Below are positions 36,754-45,833 of a stretch of 64,000 nt of DNA, one piece after another. This DNA comes from Verrucomicrobiaceae bacterium (GTDB taxonomy: Bacteria; Verrucomicrobiota; Verrucomicrobiia; Verrucomicrobiales; Verrucomicrobiaceae). The first letter of the stretch is position 1. Each line of letters opens with the position of its first letter. The notes beneath the pieces were generated by a model, which searched no databases, was not told the origin of the DNA, and was given only the letters and a program-made list of their open reading frames with translations. The translations under genes and the position numbers were made by a program. The stretch is from NCBI GenBank assembly GCA_019694165.1, contig JAIBCL010000004.1:310001-374000 (forward strand), given 5' to 3'.

Positions 36754-36990
36754 ATGACCCCGAAGACCGAAGAACGCCTCATCCGCTTCCGCAAAAACAA
36801 CCGGAAAATGCCGCGCCGCCGGCTCGACATTCCGCTCGAGAAGGTGAACTACCGTCATCCCGAGATCATCGGCCGCTTCACCACCGAGACCGGCAAGATC
36901 CTGCCCCGCCGTGTGACGGGTGTGCCGGCCTGGCTGCATCGCAAGATCGTGCGCGAGATCAAGCGCGCCCGGGCGGTGAACCTCATGTAA
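36754..36990 (+). CDS. rpsR: 30S ribosomal protein bS18
   Basis: 78 residues. DIPLEKVNYRHPEIIGRFTT and GKILPRRVTGVPAWLHRKIV are the bS18 core, with the usual basic N-terminus. It binds 16S rRNA and uS6 at the platform. The gene begins 13 bases after rpmG, and a strong terminator follows. The usual rpsF/ssb/rplI neighbours are absent. Confidence 0.94.
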   Translation: MTPKTEERLIRFRKNNRKMPRRRLDIPLEKVNYRHPEIIGRFTTETGKILPRRVTGVPAWLHRKIVREIKRARAVNLM

Positions 36991-37020
36991 GCAGAGGCGC
37001 ATCGGAGCCATTCAACCATC

Positions 37021-37052
37021 AAACCCACGGCTGCCGCGGCGGCTGTGGGTTT
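37021..37052 (+). terminator. Rho-independent terminator after rpsR
   Basis: AAACCCACGGCTGCC and GGCGGCTGTGGGTTT pair into a 14-bp imperfect stem around a short GC loop, about 30 bases after the rpsR stop. It is followed by TTTGCTGTTCT. Confidence 0.8.
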
Positions 37053-37231
37053 GCTGTTCTAGGGACGGGAACCGGCGGAGCATTGGAATGGCGGAGGACT
37101 GGATTGTTGGAATTCCGAAACACTCGCCGACCCTCAGAACCGATCGCACCCACTGACTCGCCACTGCCGGCGCTTCGCAGCCCGCTTCGACACATTCTGC
37201 CCGCCATTCGAGTCTTCTCTCCTTCCCCCCA
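37053..37231. other. Intergenic region before folE2
   Basis: About 180 bases between the rpsR terminator and folE2. It must contain the folE2 promoter. No repeat or conserved operator is seen, and a GGAAGC-like ribosome-binding site is not obvious. Confidence 0.35.
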
Positions 37232-38020
37232 ATGCCCCAGCCGCTGACAGACACTCAGAGCGAGCGCGATGACCGGAAGCTGCCGATCGACCGGGTGGGC
37301 GTGCGCGGATTGCGTTTCCCGCTGAAAATTCGGGACCGTGACAACCAGGTGCAGCACACCATCGCTGTCGTGTCGCTGGCCGTCGATCTGCCGCACCACT
37401 ACAAGGGCACGCACATGAGCCGCTTCATCGAGGTGCTCCATGCCCACGGAACGGAGCTGACCGTACGGGACATCGCCGGCATGCCGAAGGCGCTGCTCAA
37501 GCGGCTGAATGCGCAAAAGGCGCACGCCGAATTCCGCTTCCCGTACTTCCGCTCGAAGAGGGCGCCGGTGACGCGGCACGAAGGGCTGCTCGACTACGGC
37601 GTGGTGTTTGAAGTCAACGCGGACGGCTCGGAGGTGGACTTCGTGGTGACGGTGGAAGTGCCGGTCACGACGCTATGCCCGTGCTCAAAGGCCATCAGTG
37701 CGCGCGGCGCACACAACCAGCGCGGCACCGTGACCTTCGCCGTGCGCTTCACGGAGCCGGTGTGGATCGAGGACCTCATCGAACTGGTGGAGAGCAGCGC
37801 CAGCTCGGCCCTCTACTCGCTGCTGAAGCGGCCCGACGAGAAATTCGTCACCGAAGCCGCCTACGACAATCCGGTCTTCGTCGAGGACCTCGTGCGCAAC
37901 GTGGCCGTGAAAGCCGGCGAGCATCCGCGCATCAAGTGGTTCCGTGTGGAGGCGGAGAATTTCGAGTCGATCCACAATCACAATGCGTGGGCGGTGATCG
38001 AGCGCATGAAGCAAAACTAA
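37232..38020 (+). CDS. folE2: GTP cyclohydrolase FolE2 (GCYH-IB)
   Basis: 262 residues. Converts GTP to 7,8-dihydroneopterin triphosphate, first step of folate (and queuosine/biopterin) synthesis. The metal site motif TTLCPCSKAISARGAHNQRG near residue 147 is diagnostic for the type IB enzyme, which can use metals other than zinc. NFESIHNHNAWAVIER ends the protein as in the family. Complete; starts with ATG at 37232. Confidence 0.94.
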   Translation: MPQPLTDTQSERDDRKLPIDRVGVRGLRFPLKIRDRDNQVQHTIAVVSLAVDLPHHYKGTHMSRFIEVLHAHGTELTVRDIAGMPKALLKRLNAQKAHAEFRFPYFRSKRAPVTRHEGLLDYGVVFEVNADGSEVDFVVTVEVPVTTLCPCSKAISARGAHNQRGTVTFAVRFTEPVWIEDLIELVESSASSALYSLLKRPDEKFVTEAAYDNPVFVEDLVRNVAVKAGEHPRIKWFRVEAENFESIHNHNAWAVIERMKQN

Positions 38021-38100
38021 CCGTACTCCGGTTGGGCGGGACGGACAGCGGAGACTCCCGCGCGTCGTTGAAATCGCCGGCCTTGCGCCTGTACGCACGG

Positions 38101-38919
38101 TCACTCCCGTCTGCTTTCGATTTTCCGCGCTTCCGACGCGAATTGCTTCGGGATCGGCACCCCGAAGATCGTGGGATCAGCCTGCCGGGCAGGATCCGCC
38201 TTTGGAGCGAGGTGCTTGAAAAAGTCATCGAACCTCAGACTGCACTGCAACCGGCGCTGGCTGCCGTCGATCTTCGGGTTCACCTGCATGACCGCCTCGG
38301 TGAAGGGCGGGCGGCTCTTGATTTCCTTAGCCCGGCTGCGCGCATCTTCGAGCGTGAGTGACTTGTCCTTGATCACGGCCACGAGACGCTCCAGATCGGT
38401 GCGGGTGACCGGTGCCCAGAGGCGCGCCCACTGCTCCGGCTTGATGTCGGCTGCCTGCACGTTCACCCAGCGCTTCTCGGTTTTCGTCGCCTGCTCCCAA
38501 AAACCGATGATGGCGAGGAAGCGCTCGCGTTTTTCGACGATCTCGAACTGCCGCAGCGCATCACCGAAGTCGATGGGCGTGCCGTACTTGATGGCCTTCG
38601 GATTTACGGGGATGTGGCCGTGGTTGGGATTGAACTCCGCGGGGATGTCCCACTTTTGCGTGTAGCCCCGCGGCGTGTAGCCGCCGAAGAAAGTGTCGCG
38701 CAGCCATTTCTCAAAGAGCAGCCCGTGGCTCTGGACCTCGCGGGCGGAGGCGGAGAAGAGCAATGCAGAATGAATGATGACGACCAACGACTGACGAATG
38801 AGCCGGCGGAATGATCGCGATCGACGCCCTGAAGCGCAGCGCGATGCACCGGCATCACCCACACAGGATGCAGTCGCGCCCCCTTCCCTCACGCCGTCGC
38901 ATTTTTCGTCATTCGTCAT
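38101..38919 (-). CDS. Putative PD-(D/E)xK-type restriction-endonuclease-like protein, possibly exported
   Basis: 272 residues if it starts at ATG 38917-38919, overlapping the gpsA stop by 4 bases (ATGA). The conserved-looking core runs HGLLFEKWLRDTFFGGY, YTQKWDIPAEFN, then NPKAIKYGTPIDFGDALRQF and AIIGFWEQ. The K-x-G-x-x-IDxGDAxR pattern is what I associate with REase-like families. A hydrophobic segment before it (LVVIIHSALLFSASA) looks like a signal peptide, which would be odd for a nuclease. The first about 40 residues look like intergenic sequence, so the real start may be a TTG near 38800. Function is uncertain. Confidence 0.45.
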   Translation of the reverse strand: MTNDEKCDGVREGGATASCVGDAGASRCASGRRSRSFRRLIRQSLVVIIHSALLFSASAREVQSHGLLFEKWLRDTFFGGYTPRGYTQKWDIPAEFNPNHGHIPVNPKAIKYGTPIDFGDALRQFEIVEKRERFLAIIGFWEQATKTEKRWVNVQAADIKPEQWARLWAPVTRTDLERLVAVIKDKSLTLEDARSRAKEIKSRPPFTEAVMQVNPKIDGSQRRLQCSLRFDDFFKHLAPKADPARQADPTIFGVPIPKQFASEARKIESRRE

Positions 38920-39941
38920 TCCTTCTCCGGCCTTGGATCGCGCGAGAGCAGATCGCGCATGGCGAGCTTCGCTGGCTTGTCCTGATAAAGGATGGCGTAC
39001 ACCTCGTCCAGGAGCGGCGTGCGCACGCCGGCCTGGCGCGCGCAGTGGTGGAGGCTCTCGGTGTTCGGCACGCCTTCGGCGATCATGCGGGTGCTGGCGA
39101 CGATTTCCCCCAGCGGCGTGCCCTGGCCGAGCAGCCTGCCCACCCGGCTGTTCCGGCTGTGCTCGGAGTAGCAGGTCGCCACCAGATCGCCCACGCCACT
39201 GAGGCCGGCGAAAGTCTCCGCCCTGCCGCCTTTGGCGATGCCGAAGCGGATCATCTCCGCCAGGGCGCGCGTGACGAGCGCGGCGATGGCGTTGTCCCCG
39301 AGATTCATGCCGCGCGCGATGCCCGCCGCGATGGCGTAAACATTTTTCAGTGCGCCCGCCCATTCCACTCCGATGACGTCATCGCTCGTGTAACATCGGA
39401 ACCACGGCAGCGTGAAACACTCCTGCAGGCGCAGCGCCCGTCCCTGATCCGCGCACGCCACGACCGCCGCCGAAGGCAGGTGCCGGGCGATCTCCTCGGC
39501 GTGATTCGGACCCGAGAGCGCCGCGACGGTCCGACCCGGAAGTGCTTCCGCGATTACCTCCGACATCCGCGCACCCGTCTCCAGCTCGATGCCCTTCGTG
39601 CAGGAAACGACGAGATCATCGTCACGCACAAAGCCCGCAGCACGAACCTGGGCGGCCACGGCGCGCATGCCTCTCGAGGGCACCACAAACACGACCAGCC
39701 CGGCGGGCTGTAATTCGTCCAGGCAACTCGCCGTCTTCACCCCGGCGGGAAGCGTGAGTTGCGAGAGGTAGCGCGGGTTTCGCCGCGTGACATCGATCTC
39801 ACGCATCAGCGCTTCGTCACGGCCCCAGAACTGCACCGCCAGTCCGCGCTCCGCCAGCATCGCCGCCAAGGCCGTGCCCCAGCTCCCGGCACCGATCACG
39901 ATGGCGGAGGCGGGAGCAGCGGAGGAGGGTGCGGCAGGCAT
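38916..39941 (-). CDS. gpsA: Glycerol-3-phosphate dehydrogenase [NAD(P)+]
   Basis: 341 residues. Reduces dihydroxyacetone phosphate to sn-glycerol-3-phosphate for phospholipid synthesis. The Rossmann motif IVIGAGSWGTALA, VSCTKGIE, LSGPNHAEEIA, the catalytic-lysine region GALKNVYAIAAGI, and GLSGVGDLVATC are all present. ATG at 39941 gives the normal distance from start to the NAD motif. It follows pfk by about 44 bases and overlaps the nuclease-like gene by 4 bases. Confidence 0.93.
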   Translation of the reverse strand: MPAAPSSAAPASAIVIGAGSWGTALAAMLAERGLAVQFWGRDEALMREIDVTRRNPRYLSQLTLPAGVKTASCLDELQPAGLVVFVVPSRGMRAVAAQVRAAGFVRDDDLVVSCTKGIELETGARMSEVIAEALPGRTVAALSGPNHAEEIARHLPSAAVVACADQGRALRLQECFTLPWFRCYTSDDVIGVEWAGALKNVYAIAAGIARGMNLGDNAIAALVTRALAEMIRFGIAKGGRAETFAGLSGVGDLVATCYSEHSRNSRVGRLLGQGTPLGEIVASTRMIAEGVPNTESLHHCARQAGVRTPLLDEVYAILYQDKPAKLAMRDLLSRDPRPEKE

Positions 39942-39985
39942 GGAATGTGGAAAGCGCGAGTTCAGTGGTGTCAGATCAACCCGGC

Positions 39986-41167
39986 TCACCACGAGCTGAG
40001 GCTGGCATGCAGCCGGCTGAACTCAGCAGACATCTCGGCGCGCTCCGGCATGTCCGGTGCACCGAAGGGGACGAGTTCCACGCGCCCGTTGCGCAGCGCC
40101 GTGATGCCGCTGCGCTCGGAAGGATCCATGATCGAATTCCACGCCAGTTCGGCGAAGCGGGCGGCCAGGATGCAATCCTGCGGCGTAGCGTGGCCGCCGC
40201 GTTGAAGGTGGCCGAGGACGGAGGGCCGCACCTCCAGGTCTTTGAGCTCGCCTTCCTGCTGATGGAAGAAGGTCTGAAAATAGTCCGCCAGCACGTAGGC
40301 ACGGTTTCGCTTTCCGGGCGGCTGGTCCGGGCTGGCGGACGGCACATACTGCTCCGGCTCGAACTGCACGCCCTCGGCCACCAGCACGATGGTGTGGCTG
40401 CGGCCGCCTTCCATGCCGGACTTGATGGACTCCGCCAGCTTGCGGAGCTGGTCCATCGTCACCGGGCCGCCCTCGGGCGTGATGACCATCTCCGCACCGG
40501 AGGCGATGGCCGAGAGCCGTGCCAGCTCCCCGCGTTTCGCACCCATCGTTTCCAGCACCATGATGCGCTTGTGACTGCGCGCGGTGTCCTTGAAGTGATC
40601 CACCGCCCACACCAGTGTTCCCACGGCGGTGTCCACGCCGATGGCCATCTCGGTGAAAAAGAGATCATTGTCGATGGTGCACGGCACGCCGATGACGCGG
40701 ATGTCGCTCTCCTTCGTAAGGCACTCCGCGCCGGCCAGCGAGCCGTCTCCGCCGCAAACGATGAGCGCGCGGACGTTGAGATTCTTCAGCAGATTCACCG
40801 CCTCCGCCCGACTCCCGGGCTTCTTGAAATCCAGGCAGCGCGCCGAGCCGAGCATGGTGCCGCCCGCGCCGACGATGCCGCTGACCGAGGCGTGATCCAG
40901 CATCACAATGTCCTGCTCCGGATGGATCAATCCCCACCGGCCTCGGCGGCTGGCAATCTCCTGCTTCATCACGAAAAGGTCCTTCTCCGAGCGGCTTCCC
41001 AGCCGTGCCGCGCGCAGCAGGCCGCGGTAGCCCTCACGGATGCCGAAGACGGCCACGCCGTGACGGTTCAGTCCGAGACGCGCGATGGCGCGCAGCAGGG
41101 CGTTCATTCCGGGAGAATCGCCGCCACTGAAAAGCACGGCGACGGGGCGTTCAGGGTAGTTGCTCAT
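39986..41167 (-). CDS. pfkA: 6-phosphofructokinase
   Basis: 393 residues, phosphorylates fructose-6-phosphate to the 1,6-bisphosphate in glycolysis. Nucleotide site FSGGDSPGMNALLRA, CGGDGSLAGA, and the substrate loop GVPCTIDNDLFFTEM are present; GRSHTIVLVAEG and LGHLQRGG complete the sugar-binding set. GGDGS (rather than GGDDS) favours ATP as donor, but the usual PGTIDND glycine (E. coli Gly124) is Cys here, so the donor is not certain. It leads a unit with gpsA. Confidence 0.92.
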   Translation of the reverse strand: MSNYPERPVAVLFSGGDSPGMNALLRAIARLGLNRHGVAVFGIREGYRGLLRAARLGSRSEKDLFVMKQEIASRRGRWGLIHPEQDIVMLDHASVSGIVGAGGTMLGSARCLDFKKPGSRAEAVNLLKNLNVRALIVCGGDGSLAGAECLTKESDIRVIGVPCTIDNDLFFTEMAIGVDTAVGTLVWAVDHFKDTARSHKRIMVLETMGAKRGELARLSAIASGAEMVITPEGGPVTMDQLRKLAESIKSGMEGGRSHTIVLVAEGVQFEPEQYVPSASPDQPPGKRNRAYVLADYFQTFFHQQEGELKDLEVRPSVLGHLQRGGHATPQDCILAARFAELAWNSIMDPSERSGITALRNGRVELVPFGAPDMPERAEMSAEFSRLHASLSSW

Positions 41168-41295
41168 GATTGGGTAGGGGGCGCAGTGTTAGCAAAGGCA
41201 GCCCTCCACGCAAGGGCGGCACTGCTCATGGCCGCTGCGCATCAGCACCGTTGCGCCGGCGGCAGACATGTGCATCCTTCCGCCGGAGAATCCCT

Positions 41296-41808
41296 ATGAA
41301 TGCCATGCGTCCTTTGCTCGCCCTGTCGGTCATTCTGAATCTCGTGCTCGCCGGCATGCTCTGGCGCATGACTTGGGTGAGAAATGCGGCACAACGTCTG
41401 CCGCAAGTTTCCGCAGCAAGAACGGTGCCATCGAGCGCGGCGGATGCATCCACGACCTCCGTCGAGCCGCAGTTCAATGCGGAACATCTACCGAAGATTT
41501 GGAACACCGACCGTGTGGCTCCACTCCCTGGCGACCAAGCCGCTGGCGGGCAGACGCCGTTCGTCAGAGCACCTCTCCGCAGAGTGCCTGACCGAGGCGA
41601 AACGACTCCGCCCCCGTCCGTCAAAGAGATGCTCAACAGGCTCAAGCATGCGCGACTCGAAGCCGAGGAATTGGGATCCGGTGAATTCACCAGGCCAAAC
41701 TCCATGTACCAAATCCCGCCCCGGCTCCATCTGACGCCCGGTCGCAGCATGTCGATCAGCACGCCGCACTGGGATGAGAATCCGGTGTTGCGGCATGGGG
41801 AGAACTGA
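41296..41808 (+). CDS. Hypothetical membrane-anchored protein
   Basis: 170 residues: an N-terminal hydrophobic anchor (PLLALSVILNLVLAGMLW), then a low-complexity exported region rich in Pro, Ser and Arg. GGAGA about 6 bases before ATG 41296 is a good ribosome-binding site. The 3' end overlaps the 3' end of the convergent gene by 53 bases. Unknown family. Confidence 0.55.
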   Translation: MNAMRPLLALSVILNLVLAGMLWRMTWVRNAAQRLPQVSAARTVPSSAADASTTSVEPQFNAEHLPKIWNTDRVAPLPGDQAAGGQTPFVRAPLRRVPDRGETTPPPSVKEMLNRLKHARLEAEELGSGEFTRPNSMYQIPPRLHLTPGRSMSISTPHWDENPVLRHGEN

Positions 41809-42250
41809 TTTCGCGTGCGAGCACTTCAAGCTTCGCCAGCAATCCTGTTGGCGTGCCCTTCTTCTTGATGACGGCTTCGTCGTCGCCGTGAAAGAGGTGG
41901 AAGCTGACGTGATCCTCACGGATGCAGCGGATGCGATCCCACTTCACGAAATCGCCGCGTGCTCTCCGGTAATATACCTCGACCCTCTCGTCATCCCACA
42001 CGATCCGACAGCGCTCGCGCAAAGCACAGGCAAGGCTGCGGAGTTGCATGGCGATGAGCACGCAAATGCAGATCGACTCCACCAACGGATGCCGCTGACC
42101 AGGTGCCGAGGCGGCAGTTCCGACGAGAGTCCATGCCCACGCCAACCACACGCACACTAACAGCACATCCGGAATCACCCGTTGTGGCATCGCCCGGATT
42201 TCGATCATCCGTCTCATCGCTCTCGCGAGTATCATGCGACAACCGACCAT
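41756..42250 (-). CDS. Hypothetical membrane protein, possibly PH-like
   Basis: 164 residues with two adjacent hydrophobic segments (about 27-50 and 58-75) and a C-terminal soluble part containing RIVWDDERVEVYYRRARGDFVKW, resembling short bacterial PH-like modules. An internal ATG at 42190 may be the real start. It overlaps its convergent neighbour at the 3' end. Unknown function. Confidence 0.5.
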   Translation of the reverse strand: MVGCRMILARAMRRMIEIRAMPQRVIPDVLLVCVWLAWAWTLVGTAASAPGQRHPLVESICICVLIAMQLRSLACALRERCRIVWDDERVEVYYRRARGDFVKWDRIRCIREDHVSFHLFHGDDEAVIKKKGTPTGLLAKLEVLAREISSPHAATPDSHPSAAC

Positions 42251-42319
42251 CCCAGGTCAATGAGCGATTTGCCTGTTCGATTGCCGCGTTTCTTGCGTTT
42301 AACGGGACCTCTTTCCGCC

Positions 42320-44935
42320 ATGAGATTCTCACGCTCCGTCGCACTCGCCTTCGTTGTCTTTTCGTCAGCCGGTATCGCTGCCGACTCCGCGAATTCGAAA
42401 ACCCCGCCGCCAAAGAAGGAGGAGAAAAAGAAGAGCAACCGCGGGCCGGAGAATCCGGAGATCAAGTTCAAGCTGCCGCCTCCGCCGGTGCTGACGCCGG
42501 AGCAGGAGTTGAAGTCGATCAAGGTGGCGAAGGGCTACAAGACGGAGCTGGTCGCGTGCGAGCCCATGATCGAGACGCCGGTCGCAATCAATTGGGACGA
42601 CCAAGGCCGGCTTTACGTTTGCGAGATGCGCGGCTACATGAACGACATCAATGCGGCGGGCGAAGACAAGCCAATCGGCCGTATCAGCCGGCTCGAAGAC
42701 ACCGATGGCGATGGCAAAATGGACAAGGCGACGGTGTTCGTGGACAAGCTCACCATGCCGCGTGCGGTGATGGCGCTGGGTGACGGTGCGCTGGTGGCCG
42801 AGCCGCCGAAGCTCACGTTTTACCACGACACCGATGGCGATGGCGTGGCCGACAAGAGCGAAGTCGTCTCGACCAGCTACGCCCGCGCCGGTGGTCAGCC
42901 GGAGCACATGGCGAACGGTCTGCTCTGGTGCCAGGACAACTGGATCTGGTCCGCCGCGCATCCGGAGCGCTATCGCTACAGCGGCGGGAAGTTCATCACT
43001 GATGCCACGCGCAGCGGCGGCCAGTGGGGCCTTACGCAGGACGACTGGGGCCGCCGCTATTTCGATTACAACAGCGATCTCCTGCGCTGCGATCTGCTGC
43101 CGCCCGCGATGTATCTGCGGAATCCGAACGTGAAGGACATGCTCGCGCTGAACTTCAAGGTAATGACCGATCAGAGCGTTTGGCCCGCCGTGCCGACGCC
43201 GGGCGTGAACCGCGGCTACAATCCCGGCCAGCTCCGCGACGACGGTCGCCTCGCGACCGTGACGGGCACCTGCGGCCCCTGCGTGTATCGCGGCGACTTG
43301 ATGCCGGAGCTGCGTGGGAATGTCTTTGCCGCGGAGCCGTGCGGCTTGCTGGTGAAGCGTCTCGTGTTGAAAGAGGCCGGCGGCGTAGTGTCGGCGGCGA
43401 ATGCATATCAGGGCAGCGAGTTCGCGGCATCGACCGACGAGCGCTTCCGCCCGGTGAACATCAACAACGGCCCCGACGGCGCGCTCTACATCACCGACAT
43501 CGCGCGCGGCATCGTACAGCACAAGGCGTTCATCACCCACTACCTCGAAGCGAACATCAAGGCACGAAATCTCGAACAGCCCGTCAATCTCGGCCGCATC
43601 TGGCGCATCGTGCCGGACGTGAACAAAACGAAACCCGCGCCCGTGAAGCTGCCGAAGGCGACGGCGGACATCGTGCCTTTCCTCGATCATCCGAACGGTC
43701 ACATCCGGGACACCGCGCAGCGCGTGCTCATCGAGCGCGCCGATGCAGCCGTCGTTCCGGCGATCAAAGCGCTCGTCACCTCCGCAAAGTCACCGCAGGG
43801 CCGTGTGCAGGCGCTTTGGACGCTCGAGGGACTGAACGCCATCGCCACGTCGCCCGAGACGATCATCGAGGCACTGAGGGACAAGAGCGACAAAGTGCGC
43901 GTCGCCGCCGTGCGATTGAGCAATGTCGCGCAAGCGCCGCAGCTTCTCGCGATGAAGGACGATCCGAGCGCAGAGGTGCGCGTGCATCTCGCCGCACAAG
44001 TCAGCGCGCAAGCCGGACCCGAGGCACAGCAGGCCGTGCTCGCCCTGTTGAAAAAAGGCGGCAGCACGTTGCTCAACGACGCCATCGCCACCGGCGCACG
44101 CGGTCGCGAACTCGAAGTGCTCGAAGCGCTGATGGCCGAGCCCGCGGGCAAAACGGACGCGCTCACCTCGAGCGGCCTGCCCCAGATGCTCGCGAATTGC
44201 GTGATGAACGAGCGGCGCGGCGCTCGTGTGACACGACTGCTTGACCTCACCGCGAAGCAGGCCACGGGAAGTGCGCGACTTGCCGCGTTGCTCAACGGCA
44301 TGGCGGGCATCCCCGTGGACAAGAAGTCGAAGCCCGTGCCGCGCAAACTTTTGTATCTCGAAGCCCAGCCCGCCTCGCTCACTGCGCTGGCGAAGGTCAC
44401 GAAAGGCGACACCGCCACGAAGAAACTTGTGAACGCCATCGACGCCTCGCTCGCATGGCCCGGCAAGCCCGGCGTACCACCGCCACCGAAGATCGTGCCG
44501 CTCACCGCGGAGCAGCAGGCGCAGTTTGAACAGGGCAAGATGATCTACGCCGGCCTCTGCGCCGCGTGCCATCAGCCCACCGGCACCGGCCTCGACGGCC
44601 TCGCGCCGCCGCTCGTCGATAGCGACTGGCTGCTCGGCCCCGCCGAGCGTCCGATCAAAATCGTGCTGCACGGCATCGGCGGGCCGCTCGTCGTCGGCGG
44701 CCGCACCTGGCGTCTCGAGATGCCGCCGCTCACCACGCTCACGGATGATCAGATCGCCAGCATCCTCACCTACCTGCGCCGGGAGTGGGAACACACGGCC
44801 TCGCCGGTGAAGCCTGGCGATGTTGCCAAGGTCCGCGATACCACCAAGGGCCGGACGAAAGCGTGGACCGCTGATGAATTGAAGCCTGCGGCACCGGCGA
44901 CGGACAAAGAGACGACCAGGAAGACGAAGAAGTAG
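42320..44935 (+). CDS. PVC-type membrane-bound dehydrogenase with HEAT repeats and cytochrome c domain
   Basis: 871 residues. Signal peptide, then a glucose-dehydrogenase-like beta-propeller (residues about 60-435; GRISRLEDTDGDGKMDKATV, DPDGALYITD-type motifs). A HEAT-repeat region (about 450-700) and a C-terminal class I cytochrome c with CAACH near 748 and an axial methionine in LEMPPLTTLTDD follow. This fusion is typical of Planctomycetes/Verrucomicrobia and is thought to oxidise a sugar or alcohol and pass electrons to the respiratory chain; the substrate is unknown. ATG at 42320 opens the signal. It is monocistronic. Confidence 0.9.
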   Translation: MRFSRSVALAFVVFSSAGIAADSANSKTPPPKKEEKKKSNRGPENPEIKFKLPPPPVLTPEQELKSIKVAKGYKTELVACEPMIETPVAINWDDQGRLYVCEMRGYMNDINAAGEDKPIGRISRLEDTDGDGKMDKATVFVDKLTMPRAVMALGDGALVAEPPKLTFYHDTDGDGVADKSEVVSTSYARAGGQPEHMANGLLWCQDNWIWSAAHPERYRYSGGKFITDATRSGGQWGLTQDDWGRRYFDYNSDLLRCDLLPPAMYLRNPNVKDMLALNFKVMTDQSVWPAVPTPGVNRGYNPGQLRDDGRLATVTGTCGPCVYRGDLMPELRGNVFAAEPCGLLVKRLVLKEAGGVVSAANAYQGSEFAASTDERFRPVNINNGPDGALYITDIARGIVQHKAFITHYLEANIKARNLEQPVNLGRIWRIVPDVNKTKPAPVKLPKATADIVPFLDHPNGHIRDTAQRVLIERADAAVVPAIKALVTSAKSPQGRVQALWTLEGLNAIATSPETIIEALRDKSDKVRVAAVRLSNVAQAPQLLAMKDDPSAEVRVHLAAQVSAQAGPEAQQAVLALLKKGGSTLLNDAIATGARGRELEVLEALMAEPAGKTDALTSSGLPQMLANCVMNERRGARVTRLLDLTAKQATGSARLAALLNGMAGIPVDKKSKPVPRKLLYLEAQPASLTALAKVTKGDTATKKLVNAIDASLAWPGKPGVPPPPKIVPLTAEQQAQFEQGKMIYAGLCAACHQPTGTGLDGLAPPLVDSDWLLGPAERPIKIVLHGIGGPLVVGGRTWRLEMPPLTTLTDDQIASILTYLRREWEHTASPVKPGDVAKVRDTTKGRTKAWTADELKPAAPATDKETTRKTKK

Positions 44936-44949
44936 CTTCTTCCCCCGGC

Positions 44950-44989
44950 GCTCGTCGTGCGATCGACCACCTGCGACTCTACGACGAGC
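44950..44989. terminator. Weak dyad between convergent genes
   Basis: GCTCGTCGT and ACGACGAGC are perfect inverted repeats separated by 22 bases, 15 bases past the dehydrogenase stop. It may terminate either convergent gene; no T-run, so confidence is low. Confidence 0.35.
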
Positions 44990-45021
44990 CGACGCCGACG
45001 GTCGTCGCACGGAGTGCGTGA

Positions 45022-45729
45022 TCACTTGGACTCCGAGAGGAGCTTCCTGGCCTCCTCAGCGCTGATCTCGTGGACGAAGAGGTTCTTCCACCGGATTTCG
45101 CCGCCGTGGGTTTGCAGCATGACCGGGCCTTTGGCCGGCAGCGGCTGCGTGCGGTCCCAGTAGTTCTCCATGGTCGCACCATCGACGACGAGCTTGTCAT
45201 TGAGCCACACCCACGTCTTCGCGCCGATCTGTCGGATGCGGAAATGATTCCATTCGCCGAAGGGTTTGTCGGCATTCACGAGGGGATCGCGGCCCGGTGT
45301 GTTCGGCGTGTTGTTGAAAAGGCCGCCGGAGCCGAGGTGCGGTTTGCGGTCGGGCTTCTTGGGATCGAAGACCTGCGTGTTGTCCCAGATCTGCACCTGC
45401 GGAGAGCCGCGCAGATAAACGCCGCTGTCGGCATGTGGCACGGTCTTGTAGTCGATGTGCAGCTCGATGTCGCCGAGATCCTCGTTCGTCGTGGCATAGG
45501 GACCGGTGCCGTTGTTCACCAGCTCGCCGTTTTCCACGCGCCAATGGCTGGCAAATTCCTTGTTCTGATCTTCCCGGCCCTTCTTCTTGTCGTGCGGATT
45601 CCAGCCGTTCCAGCCGGTGAGGTCCTTGCCGTTGAAGAGCGCCCGGAAGCCGTCGGGCGGCGTGTTGTCGGCTGCGTGCAGCGAGGTGATCAGGAGGCCG
45701 GATAGAATGAGTGTGAGTGCAGGTTTCAT
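45022..45729 (-). CDS. DUF1080 (3-keto-disaccharide hydrolase-like) secreted protein
   Basis: 235 residues with a signal peptide (MKPALTLILSGLLITSLHA). GFRALFNGKDLTGWNGW, the DSGVYLRG motif and GEWNHFRIRQIG define DUF1080, a laminin-G-like fold found next to sugar oxidoreductases and reported to hydrolyse 3-keto-glycosides. Complete. It is last in a four-gene exported operon. Confidence 0.92.
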   Translation of the reverse strand: MKPALTLILSGLLITSLHAADNTPPDGFRALFNGKDLTGWNGWNPHDKKKGREDQNKEFASHWRVENGELVNNGTGPYATTNEDLGDIELHIDYKTVPHADSGVYLRGSPQVQIWDNTQVFDPKKPDRKPHLGSGGLFNNTPNTPGRDPLVNADKPFGEWNHFRIRQIGAKTWVWLNDKLVVDGATMENYWDRTQPLPAKGPVMLQTHGGEIRWKNLFVHEISAEEARKLLSESK

Positions 45730-45833
45730 GATTGAGGAATGAAACAACGCTCCATCATGGCGCGGCTTTCCGCGCTCGGCGCGGTGAACCGACAAATCAA
45801 GCTTCGCCGGCGCACGGAGGAGAACATGCCGGC

